Source: Williamsia sp. 1138
GTDB lineage: Bacteria; Actinomycetota; Actinomycetes; Mycobacteriales; Mycobacteriaceae
Direction: 5' to 3'
Assembly (NCBI RefSeq): GCF_002095435.2
Contig: NZ_MJEJ02000037.1
Span: 62,001 to 126,000, forward strand
Length of the DNA stretch: 64,000 nucleotides
Below, piece by piece: positions 18,386-26,436 of this stretch (the stretch's first letter is position 1; each line of letters begins with the position of its first letter). The notes under the pieces were generated by a model, which made no database searches, was not told where the DNA came from, and saw only the letters and a list, made by a program, of their open reading frames with translations. Position numbers and translations under genes: made by a program.

Positions 18386-20107
18386 TCAAAGTCGACTCTC
18401 CAGGCGCGCCGACAGGCCGGCCTCCTGGAGATCGAGCCGCTCGAGCATCGCGCGGACGGCTTCATCGTCGATGTCGCCTGCGTCCCGACTGTCGATGAGC
18501 GCGTCTCGTTGTGCCTGCAGCACACGCCGATACAGCGTCGCGAAGGTCTCGGCCCGTTCTGTGTGCGCTTCGGGATCCGGCATCTGTTCGGCGTCGCGCG
18601 ACTGCCTCGCGACCGTGGTGCGGATGTAGTCCACGGTGGAGGAGTCGAGACCGTCCGGCGGCGCGGCGACAAAGTCCTCGATAACGCCATCCGACGCGAA
18701 GTGCACGATGCTCTCAGCTTTCGACGTCTCCCGCTGGACGTACCGTTCTTCTTCTTCCGAGTGCAGATGGAGTCTGGCGATCATCCACGGCAGCGTGGTG
18801 CCCTGGATCAAGATCGTCCCCACAGCCACCACGAACGCGATCGCCTGGATCGCCGATCGCTCCGGGAACGGTTCTCCGGACTCAAGCGTCGCCGGTATGC
18901 CCGATGCGGCAGCCAAGGTCACCACCCCACGCATGCCGGTCCACGAAACCACCAGGCTTTCCTGAAAAGTCAGTTTTCTGCGGTCGATCTTGTCCCGCCA
19001 CGACTTCATCCTCTGACCGGCGCGGCGCGGAGGCCTGTCGGGCTTGTCGGCCGCTTTCTTTCGCGGACGAGGTGCCCGCGGACCGGCAGAGATCTCCATT
19101 TCCGCCGCAGTGCTCGACATGTGACTACTCAGCAACCCACGACCGAACATGAGGAACACGCAGAGCGGCCGGATCACGAGAACCACGAACAGGACGACCA
19201 CCGATGCGACGGCGACCCCCACCAGCGATTCCCGCGCCTCCCGCAGGTCGTCGATGATGAACCGCAGCTGTAATCCGATGTAGGCGAACACAAACGCCTC
19301 GAGCAGGACATCCACCGAGTTCCACACGTACCGCTCTTGCAACCTGGTCTGGTAGCCGGCGTGCACCGATCCCGACCCCACCACGAATCCTGCGATCACG
19401 ACGGCCAGCACGCCCGAAGCGTGCAGGTGCTCGGCGGCAACGAAAGCCGCGAACGGCACCACGAACCCGAGAACCGTTTCCAGTGCCGGATTCTTGAGGT
19501 GCCTGCGTATCCAGAGCGTCCCGAATCCCATGACCACACCCACGATGGGCCCGAGCACCGCGTTGTAGCCGAAGAGCAGCAACGGGTTACCGATGAACGA
19601 GTGCGTGCCTGCGATCTGTGACACCGCAATCGCGAACAGTGACAGTGCGGCAGCGTCGTTCACCAGTGACTCACCGGTGAGGATCGCCATGACCCGCTTG
19701 GGCAGACCCAACTTGCGCCCGATCGCCACCGCTGTCACGGCATCGGGTGGCGCGACGATCGCGCCGAGCAACAACGCCAGCAAGAACGTGAACTCCGGGA
19801 TGAACAGCGTCGCCACCAAACCCACGGTGAAGGCGGTGACCACCACCATCGCGACGCCGAGACCCAGAATCGGTTTGATGTTGCGCAGAAAGCTGGGGAA
19901 CGAGAAATTCAGCGCCGCCGAATACAACAGCGGAGGCAACACCACAGTGAGCAGGATGTGCGACTCCAGCTCGACTCGGGGCAGGCCAGGAATGAACGAG
20001 ATGAGCAGTCCGACCACCAGGATGATCAAGGCCGGCTGCATGCCACGGCGATCTGCAAAGGCGGTGACGATAACGGCGCCCACCAGCACCAGAAGGAGCA
20101 GTTCCAT
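18386..20107 (-). CDS. CPA1-family Na+/H+ antiporter
   Basis: A 573-residue monovalent cation/proton antiporter (NhaP/YjcE group). Ten to twelve hydrophobic segments cover residues 1-440. The ion-binding ESLVNDAAAL motif with the ND pair lies near residue 147, and GAIVAPPDAVTAVAIGR in the preceding helix is the CPA1 signature. A basic cytoplasmic loop (RAPRPRKKAADKPDRPPRRAGQ, abbreviated: PRPRKKAADKPDRPPRR) lies around residues 340-365, and a roughly 120-residue soluble acidic/helical tail follows. It would exchange Na+ or K+ for H+ at the plasma membrane. It is divergent from the XRE/ImmA gene and convergent with lsr2. Confidence 0.9.
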   Translation of the reverse strand: MELLLLVLVGAVIVTAFADRRGMQPALIILVVGLLISFIPGLPRVELESHILLTVVLPPLLYSAALNFSFPSFLRNIKPILGLGVAMVVVTAFTVGLVATLFIPEFTFLLALLLGAIVAPPDAVTAVAIGRKLGLPKRVMAILTGESLVNDAAALSLFAIAVSQIAGTHSFIGNPLLLFGYNAVLGPIVGVVMGFGTLWIRRHLKNPALETVLGFVVPFAAFVAAEHLHASGVLAVVIAGFVVGSGSVHAGYQTRLQERYVWNSVDVLLEAFVFAYIGLQLRFIIDDLREARESLVGVAVASVVVLFVVLVIRPLCVFLMFGRGLLSSHMSSTAAEMEISAGPRAPRPRKKAADKPDRPPRRAGQRMKSWRDKIDRRKLTFQESLVVSWTGMRGVVTLAAASGIPATLESGEPFPERSAIQAIAFVVAVGTILIQGTTLPWMIARLHLHSEEEERYVQRETSKAESIVHFASDGVIEDFVAAPPDGLDSSTVDYIRTTVARQSRDAEQMPDPEAHTERAETFATLYRRVLQAQRDALIDSRDAGDIDDEAVRAMLERLDLQEAGLSARLESRL

Positions 20108-20261
20108 GGCCGGATTGTGTCAGCTGGGGTGGGTTTTCGCTGGGTGTCCACTTCAAGGCCCCGACGGATCCGATCGACCTCGCGGCGCGTCCAATCAGCA
20201 TGGCCCAACCACCCCGAGTCGCCCTGGCGCTGCTGGCGGTTCTGAAGAATGTCCGCGCAGG

Positions 20262-20276
20262 TTGCGAAAATCGCAA
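20262..20276. promoter_or_regulatory. Palindromic operator candidate for the XRE-ImmA regulator
   Basis: TTGCGA-AAA-TCGCAA, a perfect 6-bp dyad with 3-bp centre, lies 22 bp before the ATG at 20299 in the 191-bp divergent region. The spacing is right for an XRE-type autorepressor bound over the promoter. Confidence 0.5.
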
Positions 20277-20298
20277 GTCTGCGCATACCGTGAACAAG

Positions 20299-21411
20299 AT
20301 GGGTGACAGTCTGGGCGAACGGGTACGAGCAGCAATGTCTGCCCGTGGACTCACGCAATCGGAGCTCGGCAGAAGGATCGACCTCGAACCGACCAAACTC
20401 TCCAAGTCTCTGTCAGGCAGTCGCCGCTTCACCTCGCTCGAGTTGGCCAAGATCGCGACTTCCTGCGGAGTGACTGTCGATGACCTCCTGGGAGTGGAAC
20501 GCCCCACCGCGGCGATCGCCGCTCGGGTCGCTGCATCTGACGAACCCATTTCCGTGACTTCAGCAATGAAGCAGGCCGAGCGCTACGCACAGCGTCGTGA
20601 GGATCTGGCGTATCTCGGCTACCCGTTGACCCCGAAGCACGGCGAAGTACCGAGGTTCTCCGGACTCATGTACCACCAGGGACAAAAACTGGCGGAATGG
20701 GCGCTTGCGCAGGTCCGTGAATGGGATCTGGATATCCGAACCCGAGACCTTGCGAGCGTTGTCGAAGACGTGTTCTCGGTCGACGTCGCAGTTGTTGAGC
20801 TGGATGGAAAGTTCGACGGTATCGCTTGGCAGAGCCATAACTCTCGCCTGATTTTGATCAGCACGTCATCCGTTCCTGGGCGGCAGCGCTTTACCTTGGC
20901 CCACGAGCTCGGACATCTGCTCGCAAACGACGCGCAACACCAAACAAGTGTGGATGTCGACATTCACGACAAAGAGCACAAGAAGCTGAACTCCGAGATT
21001 CGCGCGAACGCATTCTCCGCGTCCTTTCTGATGCCGGTGGACGTGCTCCAAGAAGCTGCGGCAACCAGCCTCACCCGAGAATCTTTCGCCGACCTATCCT
21101 GCTCGCTGTCAGTATCTCCCAGCTCGCTCGCCTATCGGATGAACAACCTCAGTTTGATAGACGAGCAGGCATGCGCGTCGTTCGGCCGGCTCACCGCGCC
21201 GGAAGCGGCACGGATCGCTGACCGTACCGCAGAATTCGCCGAGTGGCTGGATGCCAGCCGCAGGACCCGTGTTCCGCAGACGCTGGTCCGCGACGCCTTC
21301 AGGGCTTACACCGATGGGGCCACCACCCTGCGTCCGTACGCCAATCTCCTCGGCATGAATGTCGATGAGCTCCAGAATGATCTCGACGCACCCACCAACG
21401 AGTTCGCCTGA
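20299..21411 (+). CDS. XRE-type HTH regulator fused to ImmA/IrrE metallopeptidase
   Basis: A 370-residue two-domain protein. Residues about 5-65 are a Cro/C1-type HTH (LGERVRAAMSARGLTQSELGRRIDLEPTKLSKSLSG, key part GLTQSELGRRIDLEPTKLSK). Residues about 170-290 are an ImmA/IrrE-like zinc peptidase with HELGH at 202-206 and an acidic NAFSASFLMP helix downstream that supplies the third ligand. Such fusions act as phage repressor/antirepressor-like switches or as antitoxins cleaved under stress. The ATG 20299 is used; GTG 20290 is possible. The next gene starts 3 bp after its stop, so they form one operon. Third codon positions are visibly less GC-rich than in neighbours. Confidence 0.88.
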   Translation: MGDSLGERVRAAMSARGLTQSELGRRIDLEPTKLSKSLSGSRRFTSLELAKIATSCGVTVDDLLGVERPTAAIAARVAASDEPISVTSAMKQAERYAQRREDLAYLGYPLTPKHGEVPRFSGLMYHQGQKLAEWALAQVREWDLDIRTRDLASVVEDVFSVDVAVVELDGKFDGIAWQSHNSRLILISTSSVPGRQRFTLAHELGHLLANDAQHQTSVDVDIHDKEHKKLNSEIRANAFSASFLMPVDVLQEAAATSLTRESFADLSCSLSVSPSSLAYRMNNLSLIDEQACASFGRLTAPEAARIADRTAEFAEWLDASRRTRVPQTLVRDAFRAYTDGATTLRPYANLLGMNVDELQNDLDAPTNEFA

Positions 21412-21414
21412 ACC

Positions 21415-22311
21415 GTGGAAGAAGTCTTCTGGTTTCCCGACAACACTGTGCTGTGCAACTTCGGAATTGTCGATCGGCTGGACATCTTGCGTGACGTCCT
21501 TCGTCAGCGTGGGCGCTGGACAGAAGCCATAGCGGACGAGGTCGCCAATTCGAGCACTTTCATTCCGGCGTTGGAATCAATTTCGAAGGACGGCTGGCTT
21601 GCTGAACCAATCGAAATCGTAGACCCCGAGCTGCAAAAGGCCGTTTCAATTACTCGCCGAGCTGTCTTCGACGGGACCGACGAACAACCACTGAAACACC
21701 TCGGCGAGGCGCAGACCTGCGTACTGATCCGTTCTTCTCCGAAGTTCAAGAGTTCCTACTGGATATCGGATGACAAATCAGCACTGCGATACGCCCGACA
21801 CAGTGGGATATCGACCCTCGAGACCGTTGATGTTGTTGGCATGGCGGTGATCGAAGGATGCCTGTCCGCAGAAAAAGGCTTCGAGCTGATGCTAGAAATG
21901 GTGCAGGCCGGCCAGCATCCGCGGCTCCCGATTACTGCTGCCGATCTACTCCGCCGAGACTCTCACGACTTCAGTCGCCAGGTTCCTCCGGCCGCGCCTT
22001 GGACGGTTGCACCCGCTTGGGTTCTCCCGGCATCTTCGGGTAGCTCGGTGGGTAGGGCATGTCCCCCAGCCCGTCGCGCTCGTCCCGTTCGACGAGTTCG
22101 ATCAGGGAATCGAGACTGCCGCGGCGCGAATCGATGTCGGACATCGGATCGCCGCGCCGCTCCAGTAGGGCCGGAACGGTGGCGATGGTGCAGTCCAGCG
22201 GGTCGACGTCGACCAGCTCGTCCCAGCTCACCGGGGTGGAGACGGTCGCGGTTGGGGTCCGCCGTACCGAATAGCCGGCGGCGATGGTGCGATCGCGGGC
22301 GTTCTGGTTGA
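21415..22311 (+). CDS. PIN-like nuclease domain protein with read-through 3' end
   Basis: The genuine part is residues 1 to about 185. FPDNTVLCNFGIVDRLDIL resembles the first PIN strand with its acidic metal ligand, and ISDDKSALRYARHSGI resembles the DD-containing segment of the DUF3368-like PIN group. With the XRE-ImmA gene 3 bp upstream this looks like a toxin-antitoxin or defence pair. From about 21971 the frame continues for over 100 residues of Arg/Ser/Pro-rich sequence that is just the antisense of the ligD 3' end, stopping at 22311. The native stop has probably been lost or replaced, so the real protein is either extended nonsense or truncated by unknown means. Start is GTG. Composition is AT-richer than flanks. 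Confidence 0.65.
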   Translation: MEEVFWFPDNTVLCNFGIVDRLDILRDVLRQRGRWTEAIADEVANSSTFIPALESISKDGWLAEPIEIVDPELQKAVSITRRAVFDGTDEQPLKHLGEAQTCVLIRSSPKFKSSYWISDDKSALRYARHSGISTLETVDVVGMAVIEGCLSAEKGFELMLEMVQAGQHPRLPITAADLLRRDSHDFSRQVPPAAPWTVAPAWVLPASSGSSVGRACPPARRARPVRRVRSGNRDCRGANRCRTSDRRAAPVGPERWRWCSPAGRRRPARPSSPGWRRSRLGSAVPNSRRRWCDRGRSG

Positions 22312-23011
22312 AGTCGATGAAGATCCGCTCCCCGCGCTCTTCCTTCCACCACGAGGTCGTGATCGCCGAGTTGTCACGACGTTCCAGCTCGCGGGCCAAC
22401 GCGATCACCGCACGCCGGGCCACGATGAAATCCCACCTCGGTTCAATGGGCACATACACGTGCAGTCCGCGGCCGCCTGAGGTCTTGGGGTAGCCGTGCA
22501 GCCCGAGTTCGTCGAGCAGCGGCCGCAACACCTCGAGTGCAACTCGGCGGGCATCGGAGAAGTCGGTCCCCGGTTGGGGATCGAGATCGATGCGCAACTG
22601 GTCCGGATGGTCGTTGTCCGGTGCGATGGTCGGCCACGGGTGGAACGTGACCGTGCCCAGGTTGGCTGCCCAGACGATGTCCGGGGCGCTGGTGGTGCGG
22701 ATGGCGTCGGCCTTGCGTCCGGACGGGAAGGTGATCGACGTCGACTGCACGTGCTCAGGACGTTTCGCCGCAACCCGCTTCTGATAGATCTCCTCCCCCT
22801 CGATGCCGTCGGGGAACCGCTGCAGAAAAGTCGGCCGGTCCCGAAGTGCGTTCAGTAATGCACCATCGAGAGCAACGGTTCGGTAGTACTCGACCAGATC
22901 TCTTTTGCGTCCACCGTTTTCGCCGAGCTGTGGAAAGTAGATCTTGTCGGGGTTGGACAACCGCACGGCGGTACCGTCGACGTCGAGTTCCTCCGCGGGT
23001 GATCTGGCCAT
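21971..23011 (-). CDS. LigD-type polymerase/primase domain protein
   Basis: A 346-residue stand-alone AEP-superfamily polymerase of NHEJ/repair type (Rv3730c-like; same length as I recall for that protein). Catalytic Asp142 and Asp144 lie in LRIDLDPQPG; TSGGRGLHVYVPI is the substrate-binding block. It would add ribo- or deoxynucleotides at breaks or gaps. The ATG overlaps the stop of the ligase gene (TGATG), so the two are translationally coupled. Its last ~340 bp are overlapped in antisense by the run-on frame of the PIN-like gene, but the protein itself appears full length. Confidence 0.9.
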   Translation of the reverse strand: MARSPAEELDVDGTAVRLSNPDKIYFPQLGENGGRKRDLVEYYRTVALDGALLNALRDRPTFLQRFPDGIEGEEIYQKRVAAKRPEHVQSTSITFPSGRKADAIRTTSAPDIVWAANLGTVTFHPWPTIAPDNDHPDQLRIDLDPQPGTDFSDARRVALEVLRPLLDELGLHGYPKTSGGRGLHVYVPIEPRWDFIVARRAVIALARELERRDNSAITTSWWKEERGERIFIDFNQNARDRTIAAGYSVRRTPTATVSTPVSWDELVDVDPLDCTIATVPALLERRGDPMSDIDSRRGSLDSLIELVERDERDGLGDMPYPPSYPKMPGEPKRVQPSKARPEEPGD

Positions 23012-24051
23012 CAGTCCTGCCCCTCCAACACGTCGAAGAGATCGTAGGTCAAGGGGACCTCGAGCTGCTCGTAGCCGCAACTCTCGGGGTCGCGGTCCGG
23101 ACGCCACCGCACGAACTGCACGGTGTGCCGAAAGCGCGGCCCTTCCATCTGGTCGTAACCGACTTCGACCACGAGTTCCGGCCTGATCGGGATCCACTGC
23201 GAGGACCCTTTCTCTTTCCACCGGCTCGGCTCGCCTTCTGCGACGTTGTCGGGGTCCAGTCGCATCGGTTCGAGCAGCTTCTGCAGTTCGATCCGCTTCG
23301 CGTCGGAGAACGCACCCGCACCACCGACCATGCGTAGATCGCCGTCGGCGTACAGACCCAGCAGCATCGACCCCAGTCCGGTGCCGCTCTTGTGCACGCG
23401 GTAGCCGATCACCACGCAATCGGCGCTGCGTTTGTGCTTGACCTTGATCATCTCCCGCTTGCCGGGCACATAGAGTCCGTCGAGGCGCTTGCTCACCACC
23501 CCGTCGAGCCCGGCTCCCTCGAACTCGGAGAACCAGTTCTGGGCCAGGTCGGCATCGGTGGTCACCCGGCTCACGCGGCACCGGCCGGCACCCGGAATGG
23601 ATTCGAGCAGCGCTTCGCGGCGCGCCGAAAACGGCTCCCGTGTCAGATCCTTGCCGCGAGCTGCCAGTGCGTCGAACCCGATGAACATCGCCGGCGTCTG
23701 TTCGGCGAGCATGGTCACCCGGGACTTCGCCGGGTGGATCCGGACCGAGAGGGCGTCCCAGCTCAGTCGACGGACCCCGTCGAACACCGCCTGCACCCCG
23801 ATCTCACCGTCGACGACGACCTTGTCCGGCAGCTCATCTCGCGCCGCCTCGACCAATTCCGGGAAGTACCGGCCCAGGTCCTTGCCACCGCGGGAGCCGA
23901 TGACCACCTCGTCGCCATCACGAAAGATGATCGCTCTGAACCCGTCCCACTTGGGTTCGTGCGACCACACCGCGGCGCCCGTCTCATCCGGGATCCTGGC
24001 AGCAGCTTTTGCCAGCATCGGCGTCACCGGGGGCTTCACTGGTAGGTCCAC
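23011..24051 (-). CDS. ligC: ATP-dependent DNA ligase LigC
   Basis: A 346-residue ATP-dependent DNA ligase with nucleotidyltransferase plus OB domains. The adenylated lysine is Lys34 in EPKWDGFRAI; VVVDGEIGVQ (motif III region), VSKRLDGLYVPGKREMIKVKHKR (motifs IV-V) follow. GTG 24051 (protein MDLPVKPPVTPML) has GGAAGGATGG upstream and matches the N-terminus of mycobacterial LigC; a GTG at 24069 is less likely. It is upstream of and coupled to the LigD-like polymerase gene. No Ku gene is in the window. The pair likely functions in base-excision or gap repair. Confidence 0.92.
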   Translation of the reverse strand: MDLPVKPPVTPMLAKAAARIPDETGAAVWSHEPKWDGFRAIIFRDGDEVVIGSRGGKDLGRYFPELVEAARDELPDKVVVDGEIGVQAVFDGVRRLSWDALSVRIHPAKSRVTMLAEQTPAMFIGFDALAARGKDLTREPFSARREALLESIPGAGRCRVSRVTTDADLAQNWFSEFEGAGLDGVVSKRLDGLYVPGKREMIKVKHKRSADCVVIGYRVHKSGTGLGSMLLGLYADGDLRMVGGAGAFSDAKRIELQKLLEPMRLDPDNVAEGEPSRWKEKGSSQWIPIRPELVVEVGYDQMEGPRFRHTVQFVRWRPDRDPESCGYEQLEVPLTYDLFDVLEGQD

Positions 24052-24085
24052 GATGTTCCATCCTTCCACTTGTAGGCTCGGTGCC

Positions 24086-25036
24086 GTGGAGAAACGCCCC
24101 GCCGGACGCTACGCGCCGTCACCGTCGGGAGACCTGCACCTCGGAAACCTGCGGACGGCCTTGCTGGCCTGGATGTTTGCGCGCACCACCGATCGTGCCT
24201 TCATGATGCGAGTAGAAGATCTCGACCGGGTCCGCGCAGGATCGGAGCAACGCCAGCTCGATGATCTCGCGACGCTCGGGATCGACTGGGACCCGCCGGT
24301 GATGCGGCAGTCGCAGCGACTGCCCCACTACGACGCCGTCATCAGCGACCTCGGCGAGCGCGGCCTGACCTACGAGTGCTTCTGCACCCGACGCGAGATA
24401 CTCGAAGCACCGACCGCGCCGCACGCCGCAGCAGGTGCATACCCGGGGACCTGCCGCGACCTGAGCACCTCCGCTCGCCAGGCGAAGATCGACGCCGGCA
24501 GGCCCCCTGCGATCAGACTGCGCTGCGAGCGTGGCGAGTTCACGGTCACCGACATGGTCAAGGGTGCGTACACAGGTGTCGTCGACGATTTCGTTCTCCG
24601 CCGGGGCGACGGGATCGCCGCGTACAACCTCGCCGTCGTCGTCGACGACCACGCCCAGGGTGTCGACCAGGTGGTGCGTGGCGACGATCTTCTGAGTTCG
24701 GCCCCTCGACAGAGCTATCTGGCGAGCCTGTTGGGACTTCCGGCCGTGACCTACGCCCACGTGCCGCTGGTTGTGAACACCGACGGGAAACGGCTGGCGA
24801 AACGGGACGGCGCCGTGACCCTCGACGAATTGACGGCGAAAGGCGTGGACGCGCACCAGGTCTTGTCACTGATCGCCGAATCGCTGGGGCTCGGTGCGCC
24901 GGGCGAGCAGGTCTCCGCACAAAAGATGCTCGGCCGGTTCGATCCGCGGACGCTGCCGAAGCATCCGTGGCGGGTCGAACCGGCCGAGCTGGTGGAGAAG
25001 ATCAAGCGGCGACGGGAGCCACCGGCCCACCGGTGA
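24086..25036 (+). CDS. gluQ: Glutamyl-Q tRNA(Asp) synthetase
   Basis: A 316-residue truncated glutamyl-tRNA synthetase paralog that attaches Glu to queuosine of tRNA-Asp. It has the class I HIGH-like motif (APSPSGDLHLGNLRTAL, residues 10-26), the KMSKS-like GKRLAKRDGA, and a zinc site CFC...YPGTC. The anticodon-binding domain of full GltX is missing. The start is GTG 24086, only 34 bp from the divergent ligC start. Its 3' end overlaps the convergent membrane-protein gene by 35 bp. The presence of tgt about 2 kb away fits a queuosine-related role. Confidence 0.9.
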   Translation: MEKRPAGRYAPSPSGDLHLGNLRTALLAWMFARTTDRAFMMRVEDLDRVRAGSEQRQLDDLATLGIDWDPPVMRQSQRLPHYDAVISDLGERGLTYECFCTRREILEAPTAPHAAAGAYPGTCRDLSTSARQAKIDAGRPPAIRLRCERGEFTVTDMVKGAYTGVVDDFVLRRGDGIAAYNLAVVVDDHAQGVDQVVRGDDLLSSAPRQSYLASLLGLPAVTYAHVPLVVNTDGKRLAKRDGAVTLDELTAKGVDAHQVLSLIAESLGLGAPGEQVSAQKMLGRFDPRTLPKHPWRVEPAELVEKIKRRREPPAHR

Positions 25037-25982
25037 GCACGCGATACGCGTAGACACCGGCCAGCAAGGTCACCGGGATGGTGACGAGCAGACCGATGAG
25101 GCACAGGATCGCACCGCCGATGTTCAACAGGACACACACCAATGCCAGCGGGAGCAGCTGACCCACGTTGTCCGTCGTCAACTTGAAGCTCGCCTTGATC
25201 GCGGCGATCGGATCCAGATCACGATCGATCACGAATGTCAGCGAGTACCAGAGCAGGTAACCGGTGATCAGGACCGGGAGGAAGCAGAGTATGAACGCAA
25301 CCGCGTTGATCAAACCGACCAGGATGGCCACGGCAAAGACTGGGGCCAAGCTCTTGAATCTGAAGAAATCACCGAATCCGGGTTTCACACCGTCGGTTTC
25401 ACTGAGCGCACCGCGCGTGAACGCGGCCTGGAAGATGATCGACACGATGACCGAGACCAGCGAGCCGATGATGCTGAGGATCGAGAAGCTGGCGGCCACG
25501 GTCAGATCATCCGAATTGGTGTATCGGTCCCAGCTGAACGCCGCATTGATCACGCCCGACACCACGACGGCGATGAGACACATGCCGATCCAGACGCCGG
25601 CATTGGCCTTGAAGCGGGCCCAGCCGTATCCGAGTGCGTCACCGACGCTCACCGTGGCGGGCTGACCGCCGTACCCGGGTTGTCCACCAAAACCTGGCTG
25701 ACCCGGATCGCCGTAGGACGGCGGTGGGGGCGGCGGGAAGCCACCCGGACCCTGCCCCGGCGGCGGTGGATACCCGCCCTGCGGCGGCGGGTAGCTGCCC
25801 TGCGGTGGCGGATACCCGCCCGGCGGCGGGTAGCTGCCCTGTGGCGGCGGGTAGCTGCCTTGCCGCGGCGGGTAATTGCCCTCCTGCGGCGGATAACTGC
25901 CTGGAGGGGGCGGAGGCGGATTCGAGCCATCCGGCTTGTTCAGATTCGGTTCGTCGTCATTCGGAGGATAATTGCTGGTCAT
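25002..25982 (-). CDS. Polytopic membrane protein with Pro/Tyr-rich N-terminal repeat
   Basis: A 326-residue protein. Residues 1-110 are a low-complexity cytoplasmic region with repeats of GSYPPP/GGYPPP. From about residue 115 (ALGYGWARFKANAGVWIGMCLIAVVVSGVI) there are five to six transmembrane segments, in the style of the DUF975/YciC-like or glycerophosphodiesterase-membrane-domain proteins. The central motif FVIDRDLDPIAAIKASFKL is typical of that family (it reads L-x-D-x-D-x-x-A-I-x-A-S). The ATG at 25982 follows AGGGAG by 5 bases. Function unknown. The divergent gene at 26437 encodes another membrane protein with the same repeat. Confidence 0.85.
   Translation of the reverse strand: MTSNYPPNDDEPNLNKPDGSNPPPPPPGSYPPQEGNYPPRQGSYPPPQGSYPPPGGYPPPQGSYPPPQGGYPPPPGQGPGGFPPPPPPSYGDPGQPGFGGQPGYGGQPATVSVGDALGYGWARFKANAGVWIGMCLIAVVVSGVINAAFSWDRYTNSDDLTVAASFSILSIIGSLVSVIVSIIFQAAFTRGALSETDGVKPGFGDFFRFKSLAPVFAVAILVGLINAVAFILCFLPVLITGYLLWYSLTFVIDRDLDPIAAIKASFKLTTDNVGQLLPLALVCVLLNIGGAILCLIGLLVTIPVTLLAGVYAYRVLTGGPVAPVAA
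25730..25925 (-). repeat. Degenerate tandem repeat encoding GSYPPP units
   Basis: Roughly seven to eight units of 21-24 bp (GGCGGCGGGTAGCTGCC-like on the + strand) encode GSYPPP(Q) in the membrane protein at 25002-25982. Similar units recur at about 26535-26600 in the divergent RDD gene. Confidence 0.75.
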
Positions 25983-26436
25983 CGAAACTCCCTGTGTCGT
26001 TGTCGCCGGCGGTGCAGCGGGCGGCCCGGACCACAGATGCGCCCCGGAGCACGCGACAACCATACCGGTCAGGGGCGGCGTGGCAGGCGCGAAAAGCTCT
26101 TCGAGCCGGTCACTTTCACACCGGTCGATTCGCGATCGGTGAATCGCGTTCGGCCTCAGCGGTGGTGAGTCATTCAGACAAGAGAACTTCATCGATTGTT
26201 CGGCTCATGACGCGAATAAGGGCGCGTCGCCGTGGAATAGGCAAATCCTTGAGCGATTTCCAACCCTCTCACCAGCGCATACGCCGAGGATGACGATGCG
26301 TCAGCGATCTCGAAGGTCGCGTCGCGGAGGCGCCCCCGGGCCTGAATCCAGCGGCATCGCAGGTTTGTCCGGTTTACACTCACACCACACATAGGCGAAC
26401 CGCGGAGCACATCTTCGCGCGAGAGGATCAGGCGAC
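25983..26436. other. 454-bp divergent intergenic region
   Basis: No convincing gene was found. It holds the promoters of two divergent membrane-protein genes. The AGGGAG Shine-Dalgarno of the minus gene is at 25988-25993. A dyad CGATTC-N9-GAATCG lies near 26125-26146 and could be an operator. AT-richer patches at about 26170-26290 may hold the plus-strand promoter. A short reading frame antisense across 26189-26605 has no family features. Confidence 0.5.

Noticed and set aside
20299-21971. Remnant prophage
   Set aside because: Although ImmA/XRE proteins occur in phages, no integrase, capsid, terminase or attachment-site duplication is visible on either side.
23489-24085. N-terminal 199 codons in frame with gluQ
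   Set aside because: The frame is open only because it is antisense to ligC; GluQ family proteins begin at the residue after GTG 24086.
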